Below, in pieces: positions 24,392 through 32,404 of a DNA stretch of 64,000 nt. The notes below the pieces were generated by a model. It had not been told where the DNA came from. It made no database searches and saw nothing but the letters and a program-made list of their open reading frames with translations. Position 1 is the first letter of the stretch, and every line of letters begins with the position of its first letter. The stretch lies in the NCBI RefSeq assembly GCF_023074835.1, contig NZ_JALLGW010000002.1:248001-312000 (forward strand), written 5' to 3'. The stretch is from Halomarina salina (lineage in GTDB: Archaea; Halobacteriota; Halobacteria; Halobacteriales; Haloarculaceae). Position numbers and translations under genes: made by a program.

Positions 24392-25200
24392 GGTGACAGT
24401 AGTGATAGACTCACGCTCGCGGTCTATCAGTACCGGCAATCGACGTGCCGAACCAGAGATGGCTCTTTCTGTTGACGTTCGGTGTACCCAGGGGATGACA
24501 CGAAGCGGGGGGTCCGTATCGATAGTCAATCCGATGTGGCGGTGTACGCGACTAATCACACGTGTGTGAGCGTTCGTTTCGGAGCAACTCGGCGTGACCT
24601 GACAGGTTCTTTGTTTCCACCTTCGAAGACACGTAGACGGCTAACTACCCATTGAGACGGAACCGCTGGAAATCGAACTAGAGCAATGCTCAGATGGTGG
24701 CATTCCGAAGTACCGTGAAGGGGCGGGCTTCCTCCTTGCTTCTCGGTGAGATGTGACTCGGCCTCTCGTCAAGCATGCGGTTGCCATTGGCGAGTGCTAC
24801 GGCGTACTGGTCAGTCAGACGGGTGAGAAATACGGTATCGACATTTGTGATGAAGCGGGGAGTGTCGTCGAAGAAAACATCGTCAGGCTCCTCAAGAAAT
24901 CGTCGGTTGGCATTGTCGAGCCTAACGACTCAAATTCCAGATGCCCTGAAGATATCGTTCGTGGTAGTCGCCGTTACTCCTCGCGTTCGTTTCCTCGTTC
25001 CCAGACTCGGTCGACTCGCTCTCCTTCTGGTGGTGTGTGGCTCACGTCTTTGAGTGTCTGCTTTGACATCGTGGCACTGAGTAGCAATCCCATTGTACTT
25101 AACCGCTCCCTGAGACGGCCATTGATTCATTAGATGCCCTTAGTCAATGCATACTGACACGGTCTGGCTGGTATCTGAACCACTCAGTGCAGACAAACGG
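24392..25200. other. intergenic stretch holding only a gene remnant
   Basis: No intact gene is supported. Plus-strand frames here give Ser/Arg-rich shadow translations. The only protein-like signal is a minus-strand frame without start codon (24690-24929), listed separately. The pilin promoter begins at the right edge. Confidence 0.5.
24690..24929 (-). pseudogene. gene remnant, 3' part of an unknown acidic protein
   Basis: The minus-strand frame from 24929 down to the TGA at 24690 encodes 79 residues of clearly haloarchaeal style. Examples are RRFLEEPDDVFFDDTPRF followed by VDTVFLTRLTDQYAVALANG. It has no plausible start codon (no ATG or GTG before residue about 47), and an in-frame TGA at 24930-24932 precedes it. 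It therefore looks like the C-terminal end of a truncated or nonsense-interrupted gene. I do not recognise the family. Confidence 0.4.
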
Positions 25201-25207
25201 TTTATTA
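25201..25207 (+). promoter_or_regulatory. TATA box of the pilin-like gene at 25233
   Basis: TTTATTA is centred about 29 bp upstream of ATG 25233, as expected for a leaderless haloarchaeal gene. Confidence 0.5.
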
Positions 25208-25232
25208 CGCTGTAGTTCTCAATAACAATACA

Positions 25233-26693
25233 ATGGGTCTTGGGGATATCTCTGTGTTGTGGACAGGTCGTGATAGGGGAATTTCGTCGACGATTGGCGT
25301 CATCCTCATCTTAGGAATCGTCCTCATCGGAACGACCAGTATCGTCGCGTTCGGGTCGATCGCGCTTGAAGATACTCAGCGCCAATCAACGCTCGAACGC
25401 GCTGAGCAAACGATGGCTCAATTCGACTCACGCGCAGCACAGGTCGCCCTCGGCGGAGAAGAGACAACACAGCGACTGTCAATGGGGCAAGCAGAGGGAA
25501 ACTATCAGGTACTCCCGAATAATGGCAAAATCACCATTACGCACGTCGACTACAACGACGCTGATGATGACGAGGTTATTTATTCGGAGCCTCTTGGCGC
25601 GGTTGTATACGAGAACGGCGACACGACGTTGAGCTATCAGGGCGGTGGGGTGTGGCGAACGGATGGCGGAAACACACAGATGGTATCGCCACCCGAGTTC
25701 CACTACCGTGGTTCGACCCTCACGCTCCCTGTTATCCGCGTCTTTGGTAGCGATAGTGCAGCTGGGTCACCGACTGCGGTGCTCAAGAAGCAGTCGATGA
25801 AGCCGATCTATCCCCTCTCCGGGAAACACTACGGGGACGACACCGCTGAGTATCTCAACCCGGCAAGCAATGGACAGATTCAGATTACAATCGAAAGTCC
25901 GTACTACCGGGGATGGGCAGAATACTTCGATGCACGGACGGAAACCAACGTAGTCACCATTGACGACGCGAATCAGCAAGTGACCGTCGACCTCATCACG
26001 CTGGGCCCACAGGGGCAATTTAACATTCCGACCAAGGAAGACCCACTCCAGGTTCAGGGGATGACGCCTGGGAGCATGAGTGACCTTTCACTAACAGTTC
26101 GTCCAGAGGCGAGCAGACCACAGAAGCTATCAAGCCTTGACTGGTCACTATACATTGATAGAAACGGACGGCAGTTCGAAGTCAATGTGAACGGTCTCAG
26201 CAATGGGGAATGTTCTGACTCACAGGCCGCAGATATCTCGGTTTACTACTCAGATGATGACGGGGTGTCCTATCATGGGTGGAAAGCAGAAGACGCGATA
26301 CCGGTTACCTGTAATGTCACTACCAATAATCCCGAACTGAAGATCAACCTCATGGACAGTGGCATCGATATGACATATGACGATCTTAGTGGGAATCTGG
26401 CAGAGAACAATCCAAACGGCCAAACGAAAAACTCAGTTTCGTTCGACCACTTTGACACCGACCCGATGGAGACCTACAACCGCTCGGACTTGGAAAAAGA
26501 AAACCTGGATGTAGTCATCCGTCACTACCTTAATCACTTCGCTCCGAATTTCCAAATCGAATCAAACGCGGGTAACAGCGGGAACAATGTTGGCATTGGA
26601 ACTTCGGAAGGGGATGACATCCAGTATGACGGTGACACAGTAATCACCTTCCTCCACGTTTCCGAGAACAATGTAGAAGTGGAGTTAGAGTAG
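25233..26693 (+). CDS. large type IV pilin-like surface protein (DUF7289-like)
   Basis: A 486-residue protein with a class III (type IV pilin) signal. After the short basic leader ending DRG comes the hydrophobic helix ISSTIGVILILGIVLIGTTS, with the prepilin peptidase (PibD) cut expected after the glycine (about residue 16). The rest is a Gln/Asn/Thr-rich extracellular beta domain. The N-terminus resembles the DUF7289 proteins at the end of the pil operon opposite. The head is much larger than in common haloarchaeal pilins. It is transcribed towards the pil operon and is likely exported or assembled by it. Lower GC than core genes. Confidence 0.8.
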   Translation: MGLGDISVLWTGRDRGISSTIGVILILGIVLIGTTSIVAFGSIALEDTQRQSTLERAEQTMAQFDSRAAQVALGGEETTQRLSMGQAEGNYQVLPNNGKITITHVDYNDADDDEVIYSEPLGAVVYENGDTTLSYQGGGVWRTDGGNTQMVSPPEFHYRGSTLTLPVIRVFGSDSAAGSPTAVLKKQSMKPIYPLSGKHYGDDTAEYLNPASNGQIQITIESPYYRGWAEYFDARTETNVVTIDDANQQVTVDLITLGPQGQFNIPTKEDPLQVQGMTPGSMSDLSLTVRPEASRPQKLSSLDWSLYIDRNGRQFEVNVNGLSNGECSDSQAADISVYYSDDDGVSYHGWKAEDAIPVTCNVTTNNPELKINLMDSGIDMTYDDLSGNLAENNPNGQTKNSVSFDHFDTDPMETYNRSDLEKENLDVVIRHYLNHFAPNFQIESNAGNSGNNVGIGTSEGDDIQYDGDTVITFLHVSENNVEVELE

Positions 26694-27114
26694 GTGAAAG
26701 GGTGACCTGAACCGCAGAGTAAGCCCACCACGGGCAAAGGTCACCCCCAGGATACTCGCCTTGCTCATCTGTAAATAGCGCCATTTTTGATATATTATTC
26801 GGCCTGTTCACCTCGCTATATGGCATGCACTATCCCATAGACACATCCGAGGAACGGTCAGGAGCTACAGAGACATACCCTTCTGAGACTAACTACAATC
26901 GGTAGTTGTTGGAGAAGCATCTCAGAAATTCATTCTCGAATTGACGAAGTCAGAACTCGTACCGCGCAAAGCCAGAATTCCGACGACACTCAACACCGAT
27001 GATTGCCGGCCTGAATTTGAGAGAGAACAAGACGTCATCGATACGGTGAGTACCAACTCGACGAAAGCGTGTGAAGGGGAATTACAGCAGTCCACTGCAG
27101 CCGCTTCATCTCGT
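26694..27114. other. intergenic stretch between convergent pilin-like genes
   Basis: About 420 bp with low GC. It holds the inverted repeat at 26700-26746 and otherwise no supported gene. A TTG-initiated plus frame from 26941 runs antisense into the next gene and is not called. Confidence 0.5.
26700..26746. terminator. nested inverted repeat after the pilin-like gene
   Basis: GGGTGACCT (26700-26708) and AGGTCACCC (26738-26746) are perfectly complementary. A second stem GCCC/GGGC (26723-26735) sits inside. The structure starts 7 bp after the stop codon of the pilin-like gene. Terminator or 3' stabilising function is inferred from position. Confidence 0.5.
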
Positions 27115-27903
27115 TCACTCGAAGTCGCCGCCAATGTTGACGACACGAAGCACCCACTGCGTCGCGCTGAACGATACCTCCACTGTCGTTCGTCCGTCAG
27201 ATGTATCCGCATCAGGGGTCGCGATGTTCCTATTCCATGCCGTGTCGTCGGGAATTACCGATTCAAAGTATCGTCGCCAGACCTCCGCACGCGCGTCCGA
27301 CGTAACAATCTTGATTTTCACCATATTCCCACCGGCATCAGAACCAACAGTCGCGAGTCGGCCTGCTGAACCTTCAAAACGCGTAGTTCGGACGAGTACG
27401 TTCGAACTACCTCCGATACTCGTCGCGCCTTCTGCGTTGAGGTCAAGCACCGAGAATACAACCGACCGGTCGCCAGTCGGACTGCCGAAAGTCATCGTCG
27501 GGCTTCGAGTCATCCATGCAGAATCCGACTGGGAACGGAGCACTGCACCGTTCTCATAGATGACTTGCTGTCCTCCGTACGTGTACACCAATGGCCGTGT
27601 TGACTCATTGAGCTTTTCAACCCCTCCTACATCGACGGTGATATTGGTCGAGTCAGAGAATCCAATCTGACCGTCTGCAAGTTTCAATTCCGTCGCTCTG
27701 CTTGGCGCACCGTCCTGATCGATGTCCTCAACATTGTCCGCGAGCACGTCAAACGCTCGATCCATGTTGTTGACTCGTTCGACATCACGTGCGTTTTCCA
27801 GACCGTCGAAGCCAACGACGTAGACGGTGCTGACGGTCATCATGATGAGCGAAAAGACGAGGATGAATCCAACGACCTCGCTCACTCCACGGTCCTCACG
27901 CAT
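27115..27903 (-). CDS. type IV pilin-like protein, DUF7289-like
   Basis: 262 residues starting at ATG 27901-27903. It has the short charged leader MREDRG and then the hydrophobic helix VSEVVGFILVFSLIMMTVST, a class III signal with likely PibD cleavage after Gly6. The rest is an extracellular domain of beta character with conserved VYTYGGQQVIYENGAV. Its architecture matches the DUF7289 family found at the end of haloarchaeal pil operons. It overlaps the preceding gene by 8 bp, so it is the last cistron of the operon. Likely a minor pilin or pseudopilin. Confidence 0.8.
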   Translation of the reverse strand: MREDRGVSEVVGFILVFSLIMMTVSTVYVVGFDGLENARDVERVNNMDRAFDVLADNVEDIDQDGAPSRATELKLADGQIGFSDSTNITVDVGGVEKLNESTRPLVYTYGGQQVIYENGAVLRSQSDSAWMTRSPTMTFGSPTGDRSVVFSVLDLNAEGATSIGGSSNVLVRTTRFEGSAGRLATVGSDAGGNMVKIKIVTSDARAEVWRRYFESVIPDDTAWNRNIATPDADTSDGRTTVEVSFSATQWVLRVVNIGGDFE

Positions 27904-28351
27904 CGTCGACCACCAACTCGGTGCCGTCGAATGTGATGCTGAGTTCGCCTCCCCGAATCGCTCCCCCTCCTGAGATTGAAATGTCACGGTAGGTGTCGAA
28001 GGTCACCGAGACGCTCACGTCTGGATTCTCTGTGGTGAGGACTAATCGTTGCTTTGTGGTTCCTGAAACGTCCTCGAGATGTACCATGTATGTCGCCCCC
28101 GTCATTCGATCAGGATAGGACCTTGAGAGGACGATTGTCGATGGCGTTCCATCACGAGAGAGTTGGTCAGCCGTTTCGAAGTCCGAAACTATCTGTTGGC
28201 CCACGACCTGCATCTGCGAGTCAATCGTTGCCTGTCGCTGTCCGCCGACAATGTCGCCACCGGCCACCAACAATCCAGTGATGAGAATGCCAGTGACGCC
28301 CAAGGTGAGGACATAGCTGATGACCGTCGACAAACCACGGTCCTCACGCAT
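27896..28351 (-). CDS. type IV pilin-like protein, DUF7266-like
   Basis: 151 residues. The leader MREDRG is followed by the hydrophobic stretch LSTVISYVLTLGVTGILITGLL, again a class III signal. The downstream domain contains VLSRSYPDRMTGATYMVHL and ends GGELSITFDGTELVVDDA. The start (28349-28351) overlaps the upstream gene by 8 bp. In haloarchaea such proteins (DUF7266) lie in the same position of pilB-pilC operons; pseudopilin function is inferred. Confidence 0.78.
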   Translation of the reverse strand: MREDRGLSTVISYVLTLGVTGILITGLLVAGGDIVGGQRQATIDSQMQVVGQQIVSDFETADQLSRDGTPSTIVLSRSYPDRMTGATYMVHLEDVSGTTKQRLVLTTENPDVSVSVTFDTYRDISISGGGAIRGGELSITFDGTELVVDDA

Positions 28352-29213
28352 CAGTCTCACCCGGAGCCACCCGAATCTGCGTCTCATAATAGAGGTATTT
28401 CGTCTGGTAGGAGTACTCGACCGTAACCGCGTAGATAGCCGTCGACCCTGAGAGGCTAGAAGTCGAATCTGCCGCGTCGTCGATAACGAAAGAGTACTTG
28501 CCCTTCACTTGGTCCCCGCTGCGTACGCTGATGTCGTACTCCGAAGACAAATCGCTGAACACGTTAAGTGCGGTGCAATCGTGTCCCTCGATAGTTCCTT
28601 GAGACACCCGCACATTTGCTCGACCGTCAGCGATTGACTCAGTACATGAATCAAGTACAGCCCCTCCGTCGTCTTCCTGATTGACCGTTATTTCAGAGGA
28701 TGTCACCTGAAATACGAGGTTCAGACTGTTTGAATCCCCGACCAACTGTACGGTGAACGTTCCCGGCGTGGAAGTGTCGAGGTCCATTTCCAAATCGCGA
28801 ACTTTCGTGTCGGTCGCAATCACGTAGTCAGCCGATCCGTTATCACTTTCGAAGGTCGTATCGGACGTCTGTGTGAACTGCAACCCACTATCGACACTGG
28901 CGAGATCAGCATTATGGAAGTCGACAGCAGCCCCCTGCTTTCCGGCCCTCATCGCCATCTCGTTCCCAATTGTGTTTATCATCGCCACAACATCGCTTTC
29001 TGTCATCGACTCTTGGTTCGCGTACTGGATGGACTTCTCAACGTTGTGTCTGAGGTCGGTCGTGAAAAGTACAGCATCATTCGATGCATCGGCGTTAGTC
29101 CGACTCGCGAGGTTCTCGGTATAGATAGCACTGTTGAGAACGAGCGCGATGGCGACGAGAACGAGCGCTAACGACAACCCACCAACGAGTATCAGTTGCG
29201 CACGGTCCCTCAC
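28344..29213 (-). CDS. pil-operon membrane protein, DUF7261-like
   Basis: 289 residues from a GTG start at 29211-29213 that overlaps the upstream stop in a GTGA. The N-terminus VRDRAQLILVGGLSLALVLVAIALVLNSA carries one transmembrane helix just after the start, pilin-like. A large extracellular domain follows with two Cys in DSCTES and GHDCTALN and a late YSYQTKYLYYETQIRV. DUF7261 proteins are known from this syntenic place, function unknown. A longer ATG-started version would add residues overlapping the neighbour and is less likely. Confidence 0.75.
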   Translation of the reverse strand: MRDRAQLILVGGLSLALVLVAIALVLNSAIYTENLASRTNADASNDAVLFTTDLRHNVEKSIQYANQESMTESDVVAMINTIGNEMAMRAGKQGAAVDFHNADLASVDSGLQFTQTSDTTFESDNGSADYVIATDTKVRDLEMDLDTSTPGTFTVQLVGDSNSLNLVFQVTSSEITVNQEDDGGAVLDSCTESIADGRANVRVSQGTIEGHDCTALNVFSDLSSEYDISVRSGDQVKGKYSFVIDDAADSTSSLSGSTAIYAVTVEYSYQTKYLYYETQIRVAPGETDA

Positions 29214-29830
29214 TGCCGCCACACGACCACCTCCACATCGATAACCCGGTAGATACCATCGGTCGTCGAGTCCTCTCCGTAGCACTCCACAACATCGACG
29301 GTGTCGCTGGGCAGCTCTACGAGTGAACCGTCACCCGGGTCATCGGTGATCGCCTCTCCCTCCATTAGGGTAATCGTCCGTTTTTCGACAACGGCGTTGT
29401 CACTCGGATTTCCCTGGTAGATGAACTCCTCTCGAACACGGTCACCGTCGTCGTTGTAGGTCAGGTAGATGTTGAAAGCGATAGAACGATCCGAGAACGC
29501 GTGTTCGAGTTTCTCACCAAACCCAGTGGTCGAACCGCTGCTCCCGATTGGAGCGCTAACGTAGTACTTCCGGGAGGCGGTCCCGTAGTACTTCGGAACG
29601 CCACTAGCACGAGTGCAGTAGCGTAGACCGCGACTAAGAGACCCGTCTTCGATGCCCGCCGCCAGAACTCCAGCGGCCGTCGACTCCTCCTCATTCTCGA
29701 TATGCTGGCTGGATGTACTCGCAGAGAGAGGTGTGACGGCAGTCACTTGAAGTGCGAAGAGGAGACTACCGAGTAGCAGAACGGCAGCCATGATAGCTTC
29801 GAGAGTGTGTGCTTGTCCACGGTCTACCAT
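29210..29830 (-). CDS. pil-operon pseudopilin-like protein, DUF7288-like
   Basis: 206 residues. The start MVDRGQAHTLEAIMAAVLLLG has the short RGQ leader and a hydrophobic helix, typical of pseudopilins of this operon type. The extracellular part contains CTRASGVPKYYG and the sequence FGEKLEHAFSDRSIAFNIYL. The start overlaps the stop of the preceding gene by 7 bp, and the stop overlaps the next start. Role in assembling the pilus is inferred from operon membership. Confidence 0.77.
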   Translation of the reverse strand: MVDRGQAHTLEAIMAAVLLLGSLLFALQVTAVTPLSASTSSQHIENEEESTAAGVLAAGIEDGSLSRGLRYCTRASGVPKYYGTASRKYYVSAPIGSSGSTTGFGEKLEHAFSDRSIAFNIYLTYNDDGDRVREEFIYQGNPSDNAVVEKRTITLMEGEAITDDPGDGSLVELPSDTVDVVECYGEDSTTDGIYRVIDVEVVVWRQ

Positions 29831-30372
29831 ATTTTCACCACTAGCTCCGCGAATATGCCATCAATGCTGACTCGCCGAGAGGCCGTGACGACTGATCCCG
29901 AGGACGGAACGCTATCGCCAGTATCGTACTCAACCGTACACGTGCCGTCGTCTGTTTCGATAATCGATCCGCTATCCGAAAGGCAGAGAGAGTTCTCTGT
30001 ACCATCACCATCCGCGTCTCCTATCAGAGCGGCGTGAATCGAGAGGCGGCGGTCAGAATCCAGCCGCTCGTACATCCGTCCCCCCGACGATAGGTCAACA
30101 GATTGGTCGAAGTCGCAATCAGGGGACCCTGTCGGAGTATGCCGAAAGAATTCCGTTGTACACACAGGATCGAATACGTACGGTTCTCCCTCAGTCAATG
30201 CATCAGTCGCCAACTGGCTGGCCAATCGGTTGGAAGCAGCCATCTCTTCTTGTCCACTGTTCGAGAAGGGTTGGACCATCCCCGGTACGAACGAGAAGAC
30301 GAACGCGACGGCGAGCAAGAACACGCTTACACCAATTGCGAAATCCAATGTTGTTTGGCCTCTTCCAGGCAT
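29824..30372 (-). CDS. pil-operon pseudopilin-like protein, DUF7287-like
   Basis: 182 residues. The N-terminus MPGRGQTTLDFAIGVSVFLLAVAFVFSF shows the GRGQ leader plus a long hydrophobic helix, the class III signal. The head has two Cys pairs (PVCTTEFF...PDCDFDQ and SLCLSDS...GTCTVEYD), compatible with disulphides outside the cell. It follows pilC with a one-base gap. Confidence 0.77.
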   Translation of the reverse strand: MPGRGQTTLDFAIGVSVFLLAVAFVFSFVPGMVQPFSNSGQEEMAASNRLASQLATDALTEGEPYVFDPVCTTEFFRHTPTGSPDCDFDQSVDLSSGGRMYERLDSDRRLSIHAALIGDADGDGTENSLCLSDSGSIIETDDGTCTVEYDTGDSVPSSGSVVTASRRVSIDGIFAELVVKIW

Positions 30373-30373
30373 C

Positions 30374-32404
30374 TCAGATCACCATGAACACGATTAACGC
30401 GAACGTCGGCAGGATAACGATGAACTTCATCCCAGCGAGGATGCTCACATCACGGATGTACCCTGCGACGATGCCCGAGACGATCGCCTGAAACGTCACC
30501 GCGTGGAAGAACAGCATGTCCAACAGCGGAACGTCGACGTTGTTCGCGAAGCCACCACCGCCTCCAACCCCACCAGAACCGGCTGCCTGGGACCCACCAC
30601 TTCCAGCCGATGACTCGGCGAGACCAGCCATCACGCCAAGGAATTTTACCTTGAGAATGGCCATGACTGCTAGCAGTGTCAGGAACGTCATGATGATAAT
30701 GACGACCTGCATCCGGGTGCGGGACTTTCGGTCTCGAGCGATGTCGTCCTGGTTCTCAGACGCCTGTGCGGCGGTCGTCAAAACGGCTGTGATCTGACTC
30801 GATGCTTCCTGTGCCTTCGCGATGAGCTTCACCGTTCGTGCCAGGCGAGGCATATGATATTTGTTGTTGAATTCGTAGAGCGCGTCTTTCAGACTCGTTC
30901 CGTAGTTGACCTTCGCGTGCATCGTCTCGAACTCATCAGCGAGCCGCCCACTGGATGTCTGCGAAACGGACTTGATCGATTCGAGTAGCGTCATCCCGGT
31001 ATCGTTGGCCGAGGAGAGCTTCCGGAGGTTTTCTGAGAGTTTCCCGACGATACTCCGCCGGTGTCGGATATTCCACTCATAGAACGCTGTTAATGGGATG
31101 CCATTGATATACAGCGGGAGGTAGAGCCAGAAGAAAGTTCCTCGTACCGGAGCTTCTTTCATCGCCTCGAGTGAGAGAGGTGCCCACCCACCGAGTACTG
31201 AGAACGCCATAAAGACGAGCGTCATCGGTATGGTGATACACAACACCATGAGTGGGTGATCTCGGAAAAAGAGATGCGGGCGCTTGAGCATCTGGATGGT
31301 CTCATAAGTCCCCTCACGACCCTTGATACGGTGGAAGACGCTGTATGATCCCGTGAACTGCTCGACGAGACCGAGACTGAAGAGGCTCTCAGAGGTCGAA
31401 GAGTCCCCACGCTGTTTGTGGAGATAGCCTTCCCCGACTTCGTCCTGCACTACGGTCGAGATCATGACCAAGAACCCACCCCCAACGAGGGGAATGAGAC
31501 CGTAGACTGTCGCGTATAGCAGTGTATCCTGTGACTGGCCCATCATCGACATGATGACGAGGATGATGAGCAAGAGGAGCGGGAACAGCGACAGTGTCAT
31601 GAACATCTCCCCGAACAGTTCGAGTGTTTCCAAGACAGTCTCCTGTTCCTGCTTCGAGGTCCGCATCTGCTTGTCCTTCTGGTCTTCGAGGAATTTCGTC
31701 ATGTTTCCCCCAGAGTTGACAATCGAGAGCATGTCGGTGAGGAACTGCGAGAACTCGTCGCTCGGCGTGCGTGTAGACTGGTTCTGAATAGCAGTCCGGT
31801 AATCCGTATCGAAATACTGGGTCTCGCGGATGATCGACTGGAACTCCTTGGAGACCTCGCCGTAGGTGTCGTCGGCCATCGCGATGGCTTCGAGAATCTC
31901 GAGTTGATTGAGCCCACCCACGGAGAGCGCATACATGAACGACGTCGCGTCCGAGAGCAGAACGTTGATTTCGCGTTTTCGTTCGCCTGCCTTGAAGTAC
32001 GGCACGCTGAGCAGGGTGCCGAATCCGAGACTGAACCCGATGGCACCAAACACTAGCCCGCCGATGAGGATGAGTGCCGGTATCTTGATAGCCTGAACGA
32101 AGGCGAGTGCCTGTCCCTCCAACGGGAGTCCGAGTAGCGTCGGCGTCCCCTGGACGAACAGCTGAAACACCATGTAGACACCAAGCGTCCCAACGATCCA
32201 GAGAACGAGCCCACACAGTACACCGACAGCGAGCGCCCGCGAGAGGTACATCTCGACTGTCTGTGGCATCCGTGCCTGCGCGAGTTTCGTCTCGATTGAC
32301 GCGGTGAAATCGCCGTCCTCGTCAAACAGGTATCGATAGAGTGGGTAGAACGCATCGCTAATGCTGTCTGTGCTGAACTGCCCGCCAGCAGCTTCAGTGC
32401 TCAT
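30374..32404 (-). CDS. pilC: type IV pilus/T2SS platform protein PilC (TadC/GspF family)
   Basis: A 676-residue inner-membrane platform protein with two copies of the T2SSF domain. Each is a cytoplasmic helical bundle bounded by transmembrane helices: about 60-130 and 265-315 in the first half, about 390-440 and 575-660 in the second. The second-half core contains SANDTGMTLLESIKSVSQT and the first SFMYALSVGGLNQLEILEAIA. It would convert PilB ATPase motion into pilin assembly. Its start overlaps the pilB stop (ATGA). A Gly/Ser-rich loop lies near residue 615-630. Confidence 0.9.
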   Translation of the reverse strand: MSTEAAGGQFSTDSISDAFYPLYRYLFDEDGDFTASIETKLAQARMPQTVEMYLSRALAVGVLCGLVLWIVGTLGVYMVFQLFVQGTPTLLGLPLEGQALAFVQAIKIPALILIGGLVFGAIGFSLGFGTLLSVPYFKAGERKREINVLLSDATSFMYALSVGGLNQLEILEAIAMADDTYGEVSKEFQSIIRETQYFDTDYRTAIQNQSTRTPSDEFSQFLTDMLSIVNSGGNMTKFLEDQKDKQMRTSKQEQETVLETLELFGEMFMTLSLFPLLLLIILVIMSMMGQSQDTLLYATVYGLIPLVGGGFLVMISTVVQDEVGEGYLHKQRGDSSTSESLFSLGLVEQFTGSYSVFHRIKGREGTYETIQMLKRPHLFFRDHPLMVLCITIPMTLVFMAFSVLGGWAPLSLEAMKEAPVRGTFFWLYLPLYINGIPLTAFYEWNIRHRRSIVGKLSENLRKLSSANDTGMTLLESIKSVSQTSSGRLADEFETMHAKVNYGTSLKDALYEFNNKYHMPRLARTVKLIAKAQEASSQITAVLTTAAQASENQDDIARDRKSRTRMQVVIIIMTFLTLLAVMAILKVKFLGVMAGLAESSAGSGGSQAAGSGGVGGGGGFANNVDVPLLDMLFFHAVTFQAIVSGIVAGYIRDVSILAGMKFIVILPTFALIVFMVI

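Noticed and set aside
24753-25133. A 126-codon plus-strand frame before the pilin gene.
   Set aside because: It lies opposite a clearly more protein-like minus-strand remnant, and its second half is Arg/Ser-rich shadow sequence.
26941-27369. A TTG-started plus frame running antisense into the DUF7289-like gene.
   Set aside because: The start codon is weak, half of it overlaps a good gene on the other strand, and no domain is visible. The first 50 residues look mildly protein-like, so it is recorded here rather than ignored.
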